The notes under the pieces are model-generated. The model ran no database searches, was not told the origin of the DNA, and saw only the letters and a program-made list of their open reading frames with translations. This document shows, piece by piece, positions 54,047-62,356 of a DNA stretch of 64,000 bases; position 1 is the first letter of the stretch; each line of letters starts with the position of its first letter. Both the position numbers and the translations under genes were made by a program. Source of the DNA: Rhodobacter sp. SY28-1 (GTDB lineage: Bacteria; Pseudomonadota; Alphaproteobacteria; Rhodobacterales; Rhodobacteraceae); assembly GCF_005222785.1 (NCBI RefSeq), contig NZ_STGH01000003.1:310001-374000 (forward strand), read 5' to 3'.

Positions 54047-55259
54047 CGTCCGGAAAATCCGCGCCGACTTCCCGATCCTGTCACGGCAGGTGAACGGCAA
54101 GCCCTTGGTCTATCTGGACAATGGCGCCAGTGCGCAGAAGCCGCAGGTGGTCATCGACGCGGTCACCCGGGCCTATTCGCACGAATACGCGAATGTTCAC
54201 CGCGGGCTGCACTATCTGTCGAACCTTGCGACCGAGAAATACGAATCCACCCGTGGGGTGATCGCCAAGTTCCTGAATGCCGGGTCCGAGGACGAGATCG
54301 TCTTCACCACCGGCACGACCGAGGCGATCAACCTCGTCTCCTACGCCTGGGCCGCGCCCCGGTTCCAGCCGGGGGATGAGATCGTCCTCTCGGTGATGGA
54401 GCATCACGCCAACATCGTCCCCTGGCATTTCCTGCGCGAACGGCAGGGGGTGGTGCTGAAATGGGTCGAGGTGGACGCGAACGGCGATCTGGACCCGCAG
54501 GCAGTGATCGACGCGATCGGGCCGAAGACGCGGCTGGTGGCGGTGACCCACATGTCGAACGTGCTGGGCACCGTGGTCGATGTTGCCGCGATCTGCCGGG
54601 CCGCGCGGGAAAAGGGCGTGCCGGTGCTGGTCGATGGCTCACAGGCCGCGGTCCACATGCCCGTCGATGTCCAGGCGCTTGGCTGCGACTTCTACGCCAT
54701 CACCGGCCACAAGCTCTATGGCCCGTCAGGCTCGGGTGGGGTTTACATCCGCCGCGAGCGGCAGGCCGAGATGCGCCCCTTCCTCGGTGGCGGCGACATG
54801 ATCCGCGAGGTCACGCGCGACACCGTCACCTGGAACGACCCGCCGATGAAGTTCGAGGCCGGAACCCCCGGCATCGTCCAGCAGACCGGCTTGGGCGTCG
54901 CGCTGCAATACCTGATGGACCTTGGGATGCAGAACGTGGCCACACATGAACGCAGCTTGCGCGACTATGCCCGCGCCCGGCTGGCCGGTCTCAACTGGGT
55001 GAACGTGCAGGGGAATTCCGAGACGAAGGGGGCGATCTTCTCCTTCACCATGGAGGGCGCAGCCCATGCGCATGACATCTCCACCATCCTCGACAAGCGC
55101 GGCATCGCCGTCCGCGCAGGCACCCATTGCGCCATGCCGCTGATGGAGCATTTCGGGATCAGCGCCTCGTGCCGCGCCTCGTTCGGGCTGTACAACACGA
55201 CCGAGGAGGTCGATGCCCTGATCAGCGCACTGGAACTCGCGCACGAACTGTTTGCCTGA
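54039..55259 (+). CDS. sufS: cysteine desulfurase SufS
   Basis: 406 residues, group II desulfurase. YLDNGASAQKPQVVIDAVTRAYSHEYANVHRG at the N terminus, PLP Lys in FYAITGHKLYGPSGSGGVYIR (about 226) and the catalytic Cys in VRAGTHCAMPLMEHFGI (about 363). It closes the iscR-suf run. No sufE, sufT or sufA follows; next is tRNA-Arg. Group II enzymes usually need SufE or SufU to accept the persulfide, so that partner must be elsewhere. Confidence 0.96.
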   Translation: MYDVRKIRADFPILSRQVNGKPLVYLDNGASAQKPQVVIDAVTRAYSHEYANVHRGLHYLSNLATEKYESTRGVIAKFLNAGSEDEIVFTTGTTEAINLVSYAWAAPRFQPGDEIVLSVMEHHANIVPWHFLRERQGVVLKWVEVDANGDLDPQAVIDAIGPKTRLVAVTHMSNVLGTVVDVAAICRAAREKGVPVLVDGSQAAVHMPVDVQALGCDFYAITGHKLYGPSGSGGVYIRRERQAEMRPFLGGGDMIREVTRDTVTWNDPPMKFEAGTPGIVQQTGLGVALQYLMDLGMQNVATHERSLRDYARARLAGLNWVNVQGNSETKGAIFSFTMEGAAHAHDISTILDKRGIAVRAGTHCAMPLMEHFGISASCRASFGLYNTTEEVDALISALELAHELFA

Positions 55260-55335
55260 ACCGGGCGCAGCCTGACGGAAATATCTGGCAGGCCCCGTTG
55301 AATCCCCCGCATCACGCCTGTATAGACCGCCTCAG

Positions 55336-55412
55336 GCACCCGTAGCTCAGCTGGATAGAGTGCTGCCCTCCGAAGGCAGAGGTCACAGGTTCGAATCCTG
55401 TCGGGTGCGCCA
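55336..55412 (+). tRNA. tRNA-Arg (anticodon CCG)
   Basis: 77-nt cloverleaf with encoded CCA. Acceptor GCACCCG/CGGGTGC, D-arm GCTC...GAGT, anticodon stem CTGCC/GGCAG with loop CTCCGAA giving CCG (reads CGG), T-arm ACAGG-TTCGAAT-CCTGT. No duplicated 3' end is seen downstream, so no element appears integrated here. The 154-bp gap after it shows nothing I can name. Confidence 0.96.
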
Positions 55413-55566
55413 ATCTCCTTGAATGCGAAAAGATATGAATGTTACCCTTGCGTCGATGCAGGGCTCGTCGGTGCACGCGGCATCCGTCCCCTGATAGCTT
55501 TCGGGCGGCTGCGGGTGCGTCAAGCGGCCCTGGTCCCGCCAGATCAAACGTAGCGGAGGGCTTGGG

Positions 55567-56685
55567 ATGATCGGCAGCCTCATTCGCACGACGGGCCTGG
55601 CCCTGTCTCTTGCCATGCTGTCGCCCCCTGCCAGTGCGGAACAGTCTGTCGTGCTGGCCTCGGACCCAGCAAGCCTGTTCCAGGACGCGCTGTCCCGTGC
55701 GCAGGCGGGCTCGACCGACTTCCAGGTTGTGCTGGGCGAACTGTTTGAAAAGGGGATTGGCACCGAACAGAACCTGGACGAGGCCTTTCGCTGGTATTCC
55801 GAGGCAGCGATGTCAGGCCATCCCGGCGCGCAGGCGCGGCTTGGCGTCTTATTCATGGACGGCAAGGGCACGGCGCAGGACTACGGACCCGGCGTCGATC
55901 TCCTGACACGCGCGATGGAAATGGGCGAACCGCTTGCAATCGCTAGGCTCGGTCTGGCGCATGTCCATGGACATGGTGTTCCTGCGGACCCGCAGCTTGG
56001 CATGCAGATGCTGGCAAAGGCATCCGAAAAGGGAAACGGCGCGGCAGCTTATGAGCTTGCCAAGATCCACCTGTTCGGCTCTGCCGGCACGATCGACAAG
56101 TCCGAGGCGAAAAAGTGGTTCCAGATTTCGGCCAACCTTGGCTTTCCGAACGGCCAGTATGTCTATGGCCGTGACTACGTGTCCGACCCAGTGGAACGGC
56201 TTCGGCTGACCTTCCTTGCCGCTCACGGTGGACAGCGCCATGCGCAGTATGATGTCGGACAGCATTTCCTGAACCGGACCACGCCCCCCGCTGATCAGAA
56301 CGAAGCGGTGAAGTGGTTCAGGCTTGCTGCGTTGAACGGCAACCAAATGGGCAATCAGGCCCTGTTCAAGCTTGGCCTGCCAGACGTGAATGGCAACATG
56401 CCAATCAATTCGACCGTACCCTCGACGGCCGTGCCCGAAGCGCAGGATGCGGACGAACTGATCGCGTTTCTCTTCGTGGCCGGGGTTTCGGCGGTCGTCC
56501 TTTCGGCCCTGAATGGCGGTGATCAATCCGCGTCGGATGCGTCCTCATACGAGGAAGAACTCTACTGCAATTACGGCGAGATCGACATGGGCGGCTACTG
56601 CGCGCCGCCGATCTGCGGCTATGGCGAGTTCAATGCGGGAGGTTTCTGCATGTCCTATCCGGACGATTGGATGGGAGGAAACTGA
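55567..56685 (+). CDS. secreted Sel1-repeat protein with Cys-rich C terminus
   Basis: 372 residues: a signal peptide ([20 protein letters not shown]), then about six Sel1/TPR-like repeats at residues 45-275 ([38 protein letters not shown] repeats). A hydrophobic segment ([18 protein letters not shown], about 300-317) and an acidic Ser-rich linker follow. The tail holds four cysteines in two GGYC/GGFC modules ([25 protein letters not shown]). Sel1 repeats mediate protein contacts. The hydrophobic segment could anchor the tail across the membrane. Function unknown. Confidence 0.78.
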   Translation: MIGSLIRTTGLALSLAMLSPPASAEQSVVLASDPASLFQDALSRAQAGSTDFQVVLGELFEKGIGTEQNLDEAFRWYSEAAMSGHPGAQARLGVLFMDGKGTAQDYGPGVDLLTRAMEMGEPLAIARLGLAHVHGHGVPADPQLGMQMLAKASEKGNGAAAYELAKIHLFGSAGTIDKSEAKKWFQISANLGFPNGQYVYGRDYVSDPVERLRLTFLAAHGGQRHAQYDVGQHFLNRTTPPADQNEAVKWFRLAALNGNQMGNQALFKLGLPDVNGNMPINSTVPSTAVPEAQDADELIAFLFVAGVSAVVLSALNGGDQSASDASSYEEELYCNYGEIDMGGYCAPPICGYGEFNAGGFCMSYPDDWMGGN

Positions 56686-56737
56686 GGCCGGGGTCGCGAA
56701 GGGGCAGGGTGGACGCGACTGCCATCCCGGTCATCGC

Positions 56738-57853
56738 GTGTCGGAGGTTTGCTTCGGGTCTGGACATTCCTTTGCGGCACAAGCGATACCTCAGACCCGA
56801 ACCCTAGCCCGGACCCGACTCTTGCCGCCATTGGCCCGAATAGCCGCCGGACTTGCCCTTGGAACACTGGGCGGCCTTGTGTTCTACCTCCTGAACCTGC
56901 CGCTCCCCTGGATGCTGGGCGCGCTCTTTGCCACCATGGTCGCTTCGGTCGCGGGGGCTCCGGTGCTGGGTCCGACGCGTCTGCGCCCCGCCATCGTCGC
57001 GATCATTGGTGTCCTGCTCGGCTCGCGCTTCACGCCCGGCGTTGTGGAACAGGCCGGAGAGGCGCTGGTCACGCTGGCGATCCTTGTCGTCTATCTCGGG
57101 GCCGTCACGCTGGTCGTGGTCCCCTTCTACCGCTTCGTGGGCCGACAGGACTGGACGACAGCCTATTTCGCGGGCATGCCCGGTGGTCTGTCCGAGATGA
57201 TCGAGATGGGCGAGGCGCGGGGTGCCAATGTGCCCGCAATCGTGCTGGCGCATTCCCTGCGCATCGTCGTCACCATCGCGCTGATGGCCTTCCTGTTCCG
57301 GGTGGTTCTGGACCACGACGTCGGCGGTTCGGTCGCTGCGGCCGGTCCGCCTATCGGAGTGCTTGACGCCATCCTGCTTGCCGCCTCCGCCCTTCTGGGT
57401 GCGATCCTCGGCATCAAGTTGCGCCTGCCCGCGCCGACATTCCTTGGGCCATTGATCCTGTCCGCCGCCGCGCATCTGTCCGGTCTTACCGAAAGCGCCC
57501 CGCCTTCCCTGCTGGTCATCGCCGCGCAGGTGGTGCTGGGCACCATCCTTGGGTGCCGCTTTCTTGGCATTGCGCCGGTGATGCTGTGGAAGGCGGGTCT
57601 GCTCAGCCTGGGCTCGACCGTGCTGACCCTTGCGCTTGCCGTGGTGGCGGGCCTTGCGATGCGGGCCGGGGCAGGGGTCGATCTGGAGCAGGCGCTTCTT
57701 GCTCTGGCACCAGGCGGGCTGACCGAGATGGGACTGATGGCGCTTGCCATCCAGGCGGATGTGGCCTTTGTGGCGCTGCACCATGTCGTCCGCATATTGA
57801 TCGTCATCGTTCTCGCGCCAGTGTTTTCACGCCTGCTTCCCGGCAGGACCTAG
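56738..57853 (+). CDS. AbrB-family membrane protein (ammonia-monooxygenase-regulator-like permease)
   Basis: About 371 residues if started at GTG 56738; TTG at 56822 gives a shorter N terminus and is also possible, as no ribosome site is clear. Ten or so hydrophobic helices in two similar halves: ARIAAGLALGTLGGLVFYLLNLPLPWMLGALFATMV with LPLPWMLGAL typical of AbrB (PF05145), the loop AGMPGGLSEMIEMGEARGANVPAIVLAHSLRI, and its second-half counterpart LLALAPGGLTEMGLMALAIQADVAFVALHHVVRILIV. This internal duplication is a family hallmark. Substrate unknown. The database name AbrB here is not the Bacillus regulator. Confidence 0.8.
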   Translation: MSEVCFGSGHSFAAQAIPQTRTLARTRLLPPLARIAAGLALGTLGGLVFYLLNLPLPWMLGALFATMVASVAGAPVLGPTRLRPAIVAIIGVLLGSRFTPGVVEQAGEALVTLAILVVYLGAVTLVVVPFYRFVGRQDWTTAYFAGMPGGLSEMIEMGEARGANVPAIVLAHSLRIVVTIALMAFLFRVVLDHDVGGSVAAAGPPIGVLDAILLAASALLGAILGIKLRLPAPTFLGPLILSAAAHLSGLTESAPPSLLVIAAQVVLGTILGCRFLGIAPVMLWKAGLLSLGSTVLTLALAVVAGLAMRAGAGVDLEQALLALAPGGLTEMGLMALAIQADVAFVALHHVVRILIVIVLAPVFSRLLPGRT

Positions 57854-57894
57854 CCCCCGCAGACAGGTTTCTGTGCCCTTGGCTCTTGTCTACT

Positions 57895-57915
57895 TGCAAA
57901 TGCTTCTCATTTACA
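57895..57915 (+). promoter_or_regulatory. Mur/Fur-type operator at the sit promoter
   Basis: Inverted repeat TGCAAATG-N5-CATTTACA with one mismatch between arms, in an AT-rich patch 31-52 nt before sitA. It resembles the manganese-responsive MRS sites bound by Mur (a Fur homologue) upstream of rhizobial sitABCD. A promoter TTGCAA (57894-57899), 17 nt, TCTACT overlaps it, so binding should repress. Which metal is sensed is inferred from the transporter family. Confidence 0.6.
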
Positions 57916-57946
57916 TTCTACTGTTTCAGAAGCTTCCGGAGGCCAA

Positions 57947-58837
57947 ATGCTGCTGACCCGTCGACTGCTTGTGCTTGCCACCCTTCTTGTTCCGTTGCCC
58001 GCCTTCGCGCAGGAGCCGCTGAAGGTCGTCACCACTTTCACCGTGATCGCCGACATGGCTCGCAACGTCGCGGGCGAAGGGGTCGAGATCGTTTCGGTCA
58101 CCAAGCCCGGGGCGGAAATCCACGGCTATGAACCGACCCCACAGGACATCGTCGGGGCGGCGGATGCCGACCTTGTGCTGTGGAACGGGCTGGGTCTGGA
58201 GCGCTGGTTCGAACAGTTCCTGACCAATCTCGGCGAGGTTCCTTCTGCCACCCTGTCCGACGGGATCGAGCCGATCTCGATCACCGGGGGCGATTATGAC
58301 GGCCGCCCGAACCCGCATGCCTGGATGAGCGTCGACAACGCCCTGATCTATGTCGACAACATCCAGAAGGCGCTGGCGCAGGTCGATCCCGCCAATGCCG
58401 CGACCTATGCAGCCAATGCCGCGGCCTACAAGGCCAAGCTCTCGGCCGCGCTTGACCCCCTGAAGGCGCAGATCGCGGCACTGCCCGAACAGAGCCGTTG
58501 GCTCACGACCTGCGAGGGTGCGTTCAGCTATCTCGCCCGCGACCTTGGACTGCAGGAACTATACCTGTGGCCGATCAACGCCGATCAGCAAGGTACGCCG
58601 CGTCAGGTCCAGGCGGTGATCGACGGGGTCCGCGAACACCAAATCCCGGCAGTCTTCTGCGAAAGCACCGTGTCCTCCGCGCCGGCCGAACAGGTCGCCC
58701 GCGAAACCGGCGCGGCCTTCGGCGGGGTCCTTTATGTCGACAGTCTTTCCGCTGGCGACGGGCCGGTGCCGACCTATCTCGACCTTCTGAAAGTCACCAC
58801 CGAAACCATCGCCAAGGGCCTGACCCCGGCGAACTGA
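57947..58837 (+). CDS. sitA: manganese/iron ABC transporter substrate-binding protein
   Basis: 296 residues, cluster A-I periplasmic binding protein. Signal peptide ([21 protein letters not shown]), then [18 protein letters not shown], metal His in [13 protein letters not shown], second His in [21 protein letters not shown], Glu in [19 protein letters not shown] and Asp in [14 protein letters not shown]. The strongly conserved [29 protein letters not shown] is the SitA/YfeA signature. First gene of sitABCD. No His-rich loop as in ZnuA, which favours manganese/iron over zinc. Confidence 0.92.
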   Translation: MLLTRRLLVLATLLVPLPAFAQEPLKVVTTFTVIADMARNVAGEGVEIVSVTKPGAEIHGYEPTPQDIVGAADADLVLWNGLGLERWFEQFLTNLGEVPSATLSDGIEPISITGGDYDGRPNPHAWMSVDNALIYVDNIQKALAQVDPANAATYAANAAAYKAKLSAALDPLKAQIAALPEQSRWLTTCEGAFSYLARDLGLQELYLWPINADQQGTPRQVQAVIDGVREHQIPAVFCESTVSSAPAEQVARETGAAFGGVLYVDSLSAGDGPVPTYLDLLKVTTETIAKGLTPAN

Positions 58838-58841
58838 GGGC

Positions 58842-59705
58842 ATGATGCGCGACGATACGCGGGACACTTTGGCCAGCGAAGGCATCTTCGCCGAAGGCGT
58901 CACCGTCACCTACCGCAACGGGCTGACCGCGCTTACCGATGCCAGCTTTGCCATCCCGCAGGGCACGATCACCGCATTGGTGGGTGTGAACGGCGCGGGC
59001 AAGTCCACGCTGTTCAAGGCGATCATGGGCTTTGTCCCCGTCGCGCGCGGCACGATCCGGCTTCTGGGCCTGCCGGTCCGCGACGCGCTGCGGCGGAACC
59101 TCGTGGCTTACGTTCCGCAGGCCGAAGAGGTGGACTGGTCCTTCCCCGTCCTCGTCGAGGACGTGGTGATGATGGGTCGCTACGGCCATATGGGCCTCCT
59201 CCGCCGCCCCTCCGCGCAGGATCGCGCCAAGGTCGATGAGGCTCTGGCGCGGGTCGGGCTGACCGACCTTCGCCACCGCCAGATCGGCGAGTTGTCGGGC
59301 GGCCAGAAGAAGCGCGTCTTCCTCGCCCGCGCCCTGGCGCAGGAAGGGCGGATCATCCTTCTCGATGAACCCTTCACCGGCGTCGACGTGAAGACCGAGG
59401 ACCAGATCATCGACCTCTTGCGCGCCTTGCGCGACGAGGGGCATGTTATGCTCGTCTCGACCCACAACCTCGGCTCGGTCCCCGATTTCTGCGACCGGAC
59501 CGTGCTGGTCAAAGGGACGGTCCTGGCTTACGGCCCGACCGAGACCACTTTCACCCGCGAGAACCTGGAACGCGCCTTCGGCGGGGTCCTTCGTCACTTC
59601 ACCTTGGGCGGCAGCGATCTGCACGACGATGACGATACCCGCGAGATCAGCATCCTGACCGACGACGAACGCCCCTTCGTCCAGTATGGCCGGAAGGGCG
59701 ACTGA
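58842..59705 (+). CDS. sitB: manganese/iron ABC transporter ATP-binding protein
   Basis: 287 residues from the ATG at 58842, 4 nt after sitA. Walker [19 protein letters not shown], signature [18 protein letters not shown], Walker [18 protein letters not shown] and the H-loop VSTHNL are complete. A short acidic His/Asp stretch ([13 protein letters not shown]) lies near the C terminus. The gene is followed by a 135-bp gap holding a copy of the intergenic repeat before sitC. Confidence 0.95.
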   Translation: MMRDDTRDTLASEGIFAEGVTVTYRNGLTALTDASFAIPQGTITALVGVNGAGKSTLFKAIMGFVPVARGTIRLLGLPVRDALRRNLVAYVPQAEEVDWSFPVLVEDVVMMGRYGHMGLLRRPSAQDRAKVDEALARVGLTDLRHRQIGELSGGQKKRVFLARALAQEGRIILLDEPFTGVDVKTEDQIIDLLRALRDEGHVMLVSTHNLGSVPDFCDRTVLVKGTVLAYGPTETTFTRENLERAFGGVLRHFTLGGSDLHDDDDTREISILTDDERPFVQYGRKGD

Positions 59706-59717
59706 TGCTTGCCCATG

Positions 59718-59785
59718 TCCCAAATACTCCCACCAGAGGCGCCCCGAGCTGGTTTGCGTCCCTCCCGCAAAACAGCGAGACAAAA
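59718..59785 (-). repeat. composite intergenic repeat with hairpin, copy 2 (between sitB and sitC)
   Basis: Minus-strand copy of the element at 15028-15096: TTGTCTCGC, an imperfect hairpin (TTTTGCG ... GGACGCAAA), CTCGG and the 23-nt block (59718-59740) with four or five differences from copy 1. It is the only sizeable gap in the otherwise tightly packed sitABCD operon, so it was probably inserted there. The hairpin might reduce or process the transcript between sitB and sitC. Confidence 0.7.
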
Positions 59786-59840
59786 GGCCTGCGCGCCAGC
59801 GCTCCTTTCGAAAACCGTCCCCACCCACGGGCGGCGCGCG

Positions 59841-60674
59841 ATGCTTGAGCCCTTCGCCTACAGCTACATGACCAACGCGATGTGGGTCTCGGCCCTCGTC
59901 GGCGGCGTCTGCGGGTTTCTCTCGGCCTATCTCATGCTGAAAGGCTGGTCGCTGATCGGCGACGCGCTGTCCCATTCCGTCGTTCCCGGCGTGGCCGGGG
60001 CCTATATCTTCGGCCTCCCCTTTGCCTTGGGCGCCTTCCTCTCGGGTGGCCTCGCCGCCGCGGCCATGCTGTTTCTTTCCAGCCGCACCGGGCTCAAGAC
60101 CGACACGGTGATCGGCCTCATCTTCACCTCGTTCTTCGGGCTTGGCCTGTTCCTCATCTCGGTCTACCCGACCAGCGTTTCGATCCAGACCATCATCATG
60201 GGCAACGTGCTGGCGATCTCGCCCGGCGACACGCTGCAGCTGGTCCTGATCGGAGCCATCTCGGCCGCCGTCCTTCTGGTCCTGTGGAAAGACCTGATGG
60301 TCACCTTCTTCGACGAGGCCCACGCCCGCACCATCGGCCTGCGCCCTGACCTCTTGAAGGTGATCTTCTTCACCCTCCTGTCGGCCAGCACGGTCGCGGC
60401 CATGCAGACGGTCGGGGCCTTCCTCGTCGTCGCCATGGTCGTGACCCCCGGCGCCACGGCCTACCTGCTGACCGACCGCTTTCCCCGCCTCTTGACCCTT
60501 GCCGCCACGATCGGGGCCGCGACGGGGTTTGTCGGGGCCTATCTCTCCTACTTCCTCGACGGCGCGACGGGGGGCGTCATCGTCCTTCTCCAGACCAGCC
60601 TCTTCGCGCTGGCCTTCCTTTTTGCCCCGAAACACGGGCTTCTGGCCGCCAAGCGCCGGGCGAGGGCCGCATGA
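59841..60674 (+). CDS. sitC: manganese/iron ABC transporter permease
   Basis: 277 residues from the ATG at 59841 (MLEPFAYSYMTNAMWVSALVGGVCGFLSAYLMLKGWSLIGDALSH, residues 1-45). Eight or so helices of the metal-type ABC-3 permease family, with ALSHSVVPGVAGAYIFGLPFALGAF and STVAAMQTVGAFLVVAMVVTPGATAYLL. The frame is open upstream to 59709, but that part covers the inserted repeat and is not coding. Overlaps sitD by 4 nt. Confidence 0.93.
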   Translation: MLEPFAYSYMTNAMWVSALVGGVCGFLSAYLMLKGWSLIGDALSHSVVPGVAGAYIFGLPFALGAFLSGGLAAAAMLFLSSRTGLKTDTVIGLIFTSFFGLGLFLISVYPTSVSIQTIIMGNVLAISPGDTLQLVLIGAISAAVLLVLWKDLMVTFFDEAHARTIGLRPDLLKVIFFTLLSASTVAAMQTVGAFLVVAMVVTPGATAYLLTDRFPRLLTLAATIGAATGFVGAYLSYFLDGATGGVIVLLQTSLFALAFLFAPKHGLLAAKRRARAA

Positions 60675-61492
60675 CCGAGGCGCTTCTCCAGCCCTTCCAG
60701 TTCCCCTTCATGCAGAACGCGTTCTGGATCGCGCTGATTATCGCGCCACCCTGCGCACTTTTGTCCTGCTTTCTGGTGCTGAAGGGCTGGGCGCTGATGG
60801 GTGACGCCGTCAGCCATGCCGTCCTGCCCGGGATCGTGCTGGCCTACATGACCGGCCTGCCGCTCCTTTTCGGAGCTTTCGCCGCCGGCCTCGGCTCGGC
60901 ACTTCTGACCGGCTATCTGGCCGACAACAGCCGCATCAAGCGCGACACTGCGATGGGGGTGGTCTTCTCTGGCATGTTCGCTCTGGGCGTCGTCCTCTAC
61001 ACCGCCTTCCCGACTGAATGGCACCTCGACCACATCCTCTTCGGCAACATGCTGGGGGTAGGGGGGCAGGACCTGCTCACCTCGGCACTGATTGCCGGGC
61101 CGGTCACGCTGATCCTCGGCCTGAAGTGGCGCGACCTGATGCTGCACGCCTTCGACCCCGCGCAGGCGCAGGTCTCGGGCCTCAGGACCGGGCTTCTGCA
61201 CTACGGGCTCTTGGCGATCCTTGCCCTGACCATCGTTGCCACGCTCACCTCGGTCGGGCTGATCCTCGCCATCGGCCTGCTGATCGCCCCGGGGGCGATC
61301 GCCTTCCTTCTGGTGCGCAGCTTTGGCGCGATGCTGGTCGTGGCCATCCTCGTCTGCCTCTTCGCCATGGTTGCCGGCGTCTACCTGTCGTTCCATCTCG
61401 ACAGCGCCCCGGCCCCGACCGTGATCCTGATCCTGACCACGCTGTTCCTCATCGCCTTCCTGCGCCGCAGCCTTCTGGCCCGCCGGGCCTGA
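60671..61492 (+). CDS. sitD: manganese/iron ABC transporter permease
   Basis: 273 residues, second ABC-3 family permease paired with sitC: FWIALIIAPPCALLSCFLVLKGWALMGDAVSHAVLPGIVLAYMTGLPLLFGAF (residues 17-69), LGVVLYTAFPTEWHLDHILFGNMLGV, and VATLTSVGLILAIGLLIAPGAIAFLLVRSFGAMLVV. Two different permeases, as in SitCD and YfeCD, support the four-gene manganese/iron transporter assignment. Starts 4 nt inside sitC. Confidence 0.94.
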   Translation: MTEALLQPFQFPFMQNAFWIALIIAPPCALLSCFLVLKGWALMGDAVSHAVLPGIVLAYMTGLPLLFGAFAAGLGSALLTGYLADNSRIKRDTAMGVVFSGMFALGVVLYTAFPTEWHLDHILFGNMLGVGGQDLLTSALIAGPVTLILGLKWRDLMLHAFDPAQAQVSGLRTGLLHYGLLAILALTIVATLTSVGLILAIGLLIAPGAIAFLLVRSFGAMLVVAILVCLFAMVAGVYLSFHLDSAPAPTVILILTTLFLIAFLRRSLLARRA

Positions 61493-61552
61493 TCCGGCTT
61501 TACGAAGCCGCTTCCTCCCCTTACCCATGTCCGGGCGCAGGATCGGCGAGCC

Positions 61553-62356
61553 ATGACCCAACAGCCCACCAACATGACCCGTGCCATCGACCAGGCGCTT
61601 GCCCGGCTCCAGGCCCAGCCACCGACCCCGCAGCGGCTGGAGGCGCAGTTGCGGCAGCTGGCGAAATGGCGGTCGATCGTGCTGGCCAACACGCTTCTGG
61701 CGCAAAGCGGCGGCACCATCCCGGCAGGCCCGTTCCAGGGTCTGCGCTACGCCACCGAAGCCTCGGAGGGCGGCCGTGCGCCCCGGCTTCTGGGCGCCTA
61801 CGAGGCGAGCCTGCATCAGGTCATCGAAACCGTCATCGCGCGGGCTTACCCCCAGGTCGTCGATATCGGCTGCGCCGAAGGCTATTACGCCGTGGGCCTT
61901 GCGCGACGGATGCCGGGCACCACGGTCCACGCCCGCGACAGCGACCCGCGCGCCCGCACGCTTTGTGCCGACCTCGCCAAGGCGAATGGCGTGGCGGACC
62001 GGGTGCGCATTGGGCCCGAGGTCTCCCATGCCGATCTGGCACTTTGCGCGGATGCCCCGACCTTCGTCTTCTGCGACATTGAAGGGGCGGAAGGCGCGCT
62101 GCTTGACCCCGCGCGCGCGCCCGCGCTGGTCGAGGCCGACCTCCTTGTCGAGGTTCACGAAGGCATGCGCCCGGGCCTGCTGGCCACCCTGACCGCGCGG
62201 TTTGCCCCCAGCCACCGCGTGACGCGGATCGACCGGGCGCTGCGGCCCGACCTGCTGCCGGACTGGACCGAAACCTTGTCCGACCTTGACCGCCTGCTCC
62301 TTCTCTGGGAATGGCGGGCCACGCCCACGCCCTGGCTCTGGATGGAACGCCGCTGA
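61553..62356 (+). CDS. FkbM-like SAM-dependent methyltransferase
   Basis: 267 residues. A helical N-terminal region with Gln/Arg-rich repeats (ALARLQAQPPTPQRLEAQLRQLAKW) precedes a class I methyltransferase fold: motif I VVDIGCAEGYYAVGLARRM, acidic loop VHARDSDPRARTLC and FVFCDIEGAEGALLDPA, the FkbM-type DIEGAE motif. FkbM relatives O-methylate sugars and polyketides. It ends exactly at the start of the following glycosyltransferase (1-nt overlap), suggesting glycan decoration as the shared task. Confidence 0.82.
   Translation: MTQQPTNMTRAIDQALARLQAQPPTPQRLEAQLRQLAKWRSIVLANTLLAQSGGTIPAGPFQGLRYATEASEGGRAPRLLGAYEASLHQVIETVIARAYPQVVDIGCAEGYYAVGLARRMPGTTVHARDSDPRARTLCADLAKANGVADRVRIGPEVSHADLALCADAPTFVFCDIEGAEGALLDPARAPALVEADLLVEVHEGMRPGLLATLTARFAPSHRVTRIDRALRPDLLPDWTETLSDLDRLLLLWEWRATPTPWLWMERR

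Noticed and set aside
55336-55566. Integration site at tRNA-Arg
   Set aside because: No integrase and no repeated tRNA 3' end downstream within view; the next genes are ordinary chromosomal ones.
55383-55871. 162-codon minus-strand ORF ending inside tRNA-Arg
   Set aside because: The C terminus (TRQDSNL) is the familiar artefact of translating a tRNA T-arm; it also lies antisense to the Sel1-repeat gene.
57947-61492. znuABC zinc transporter
   Set aside because: Two distinct permeases, the [13 protein letters not shown] signature and no His-rich loop in the binding protein fit SitABCD (Mn/Fe) better.
58794-62215. Two long minus-strand frames over sitBCD
   Set aside because: Gln/Asp/Gly-rich shadow products; sitBCD motifs on the plus strand are complete.
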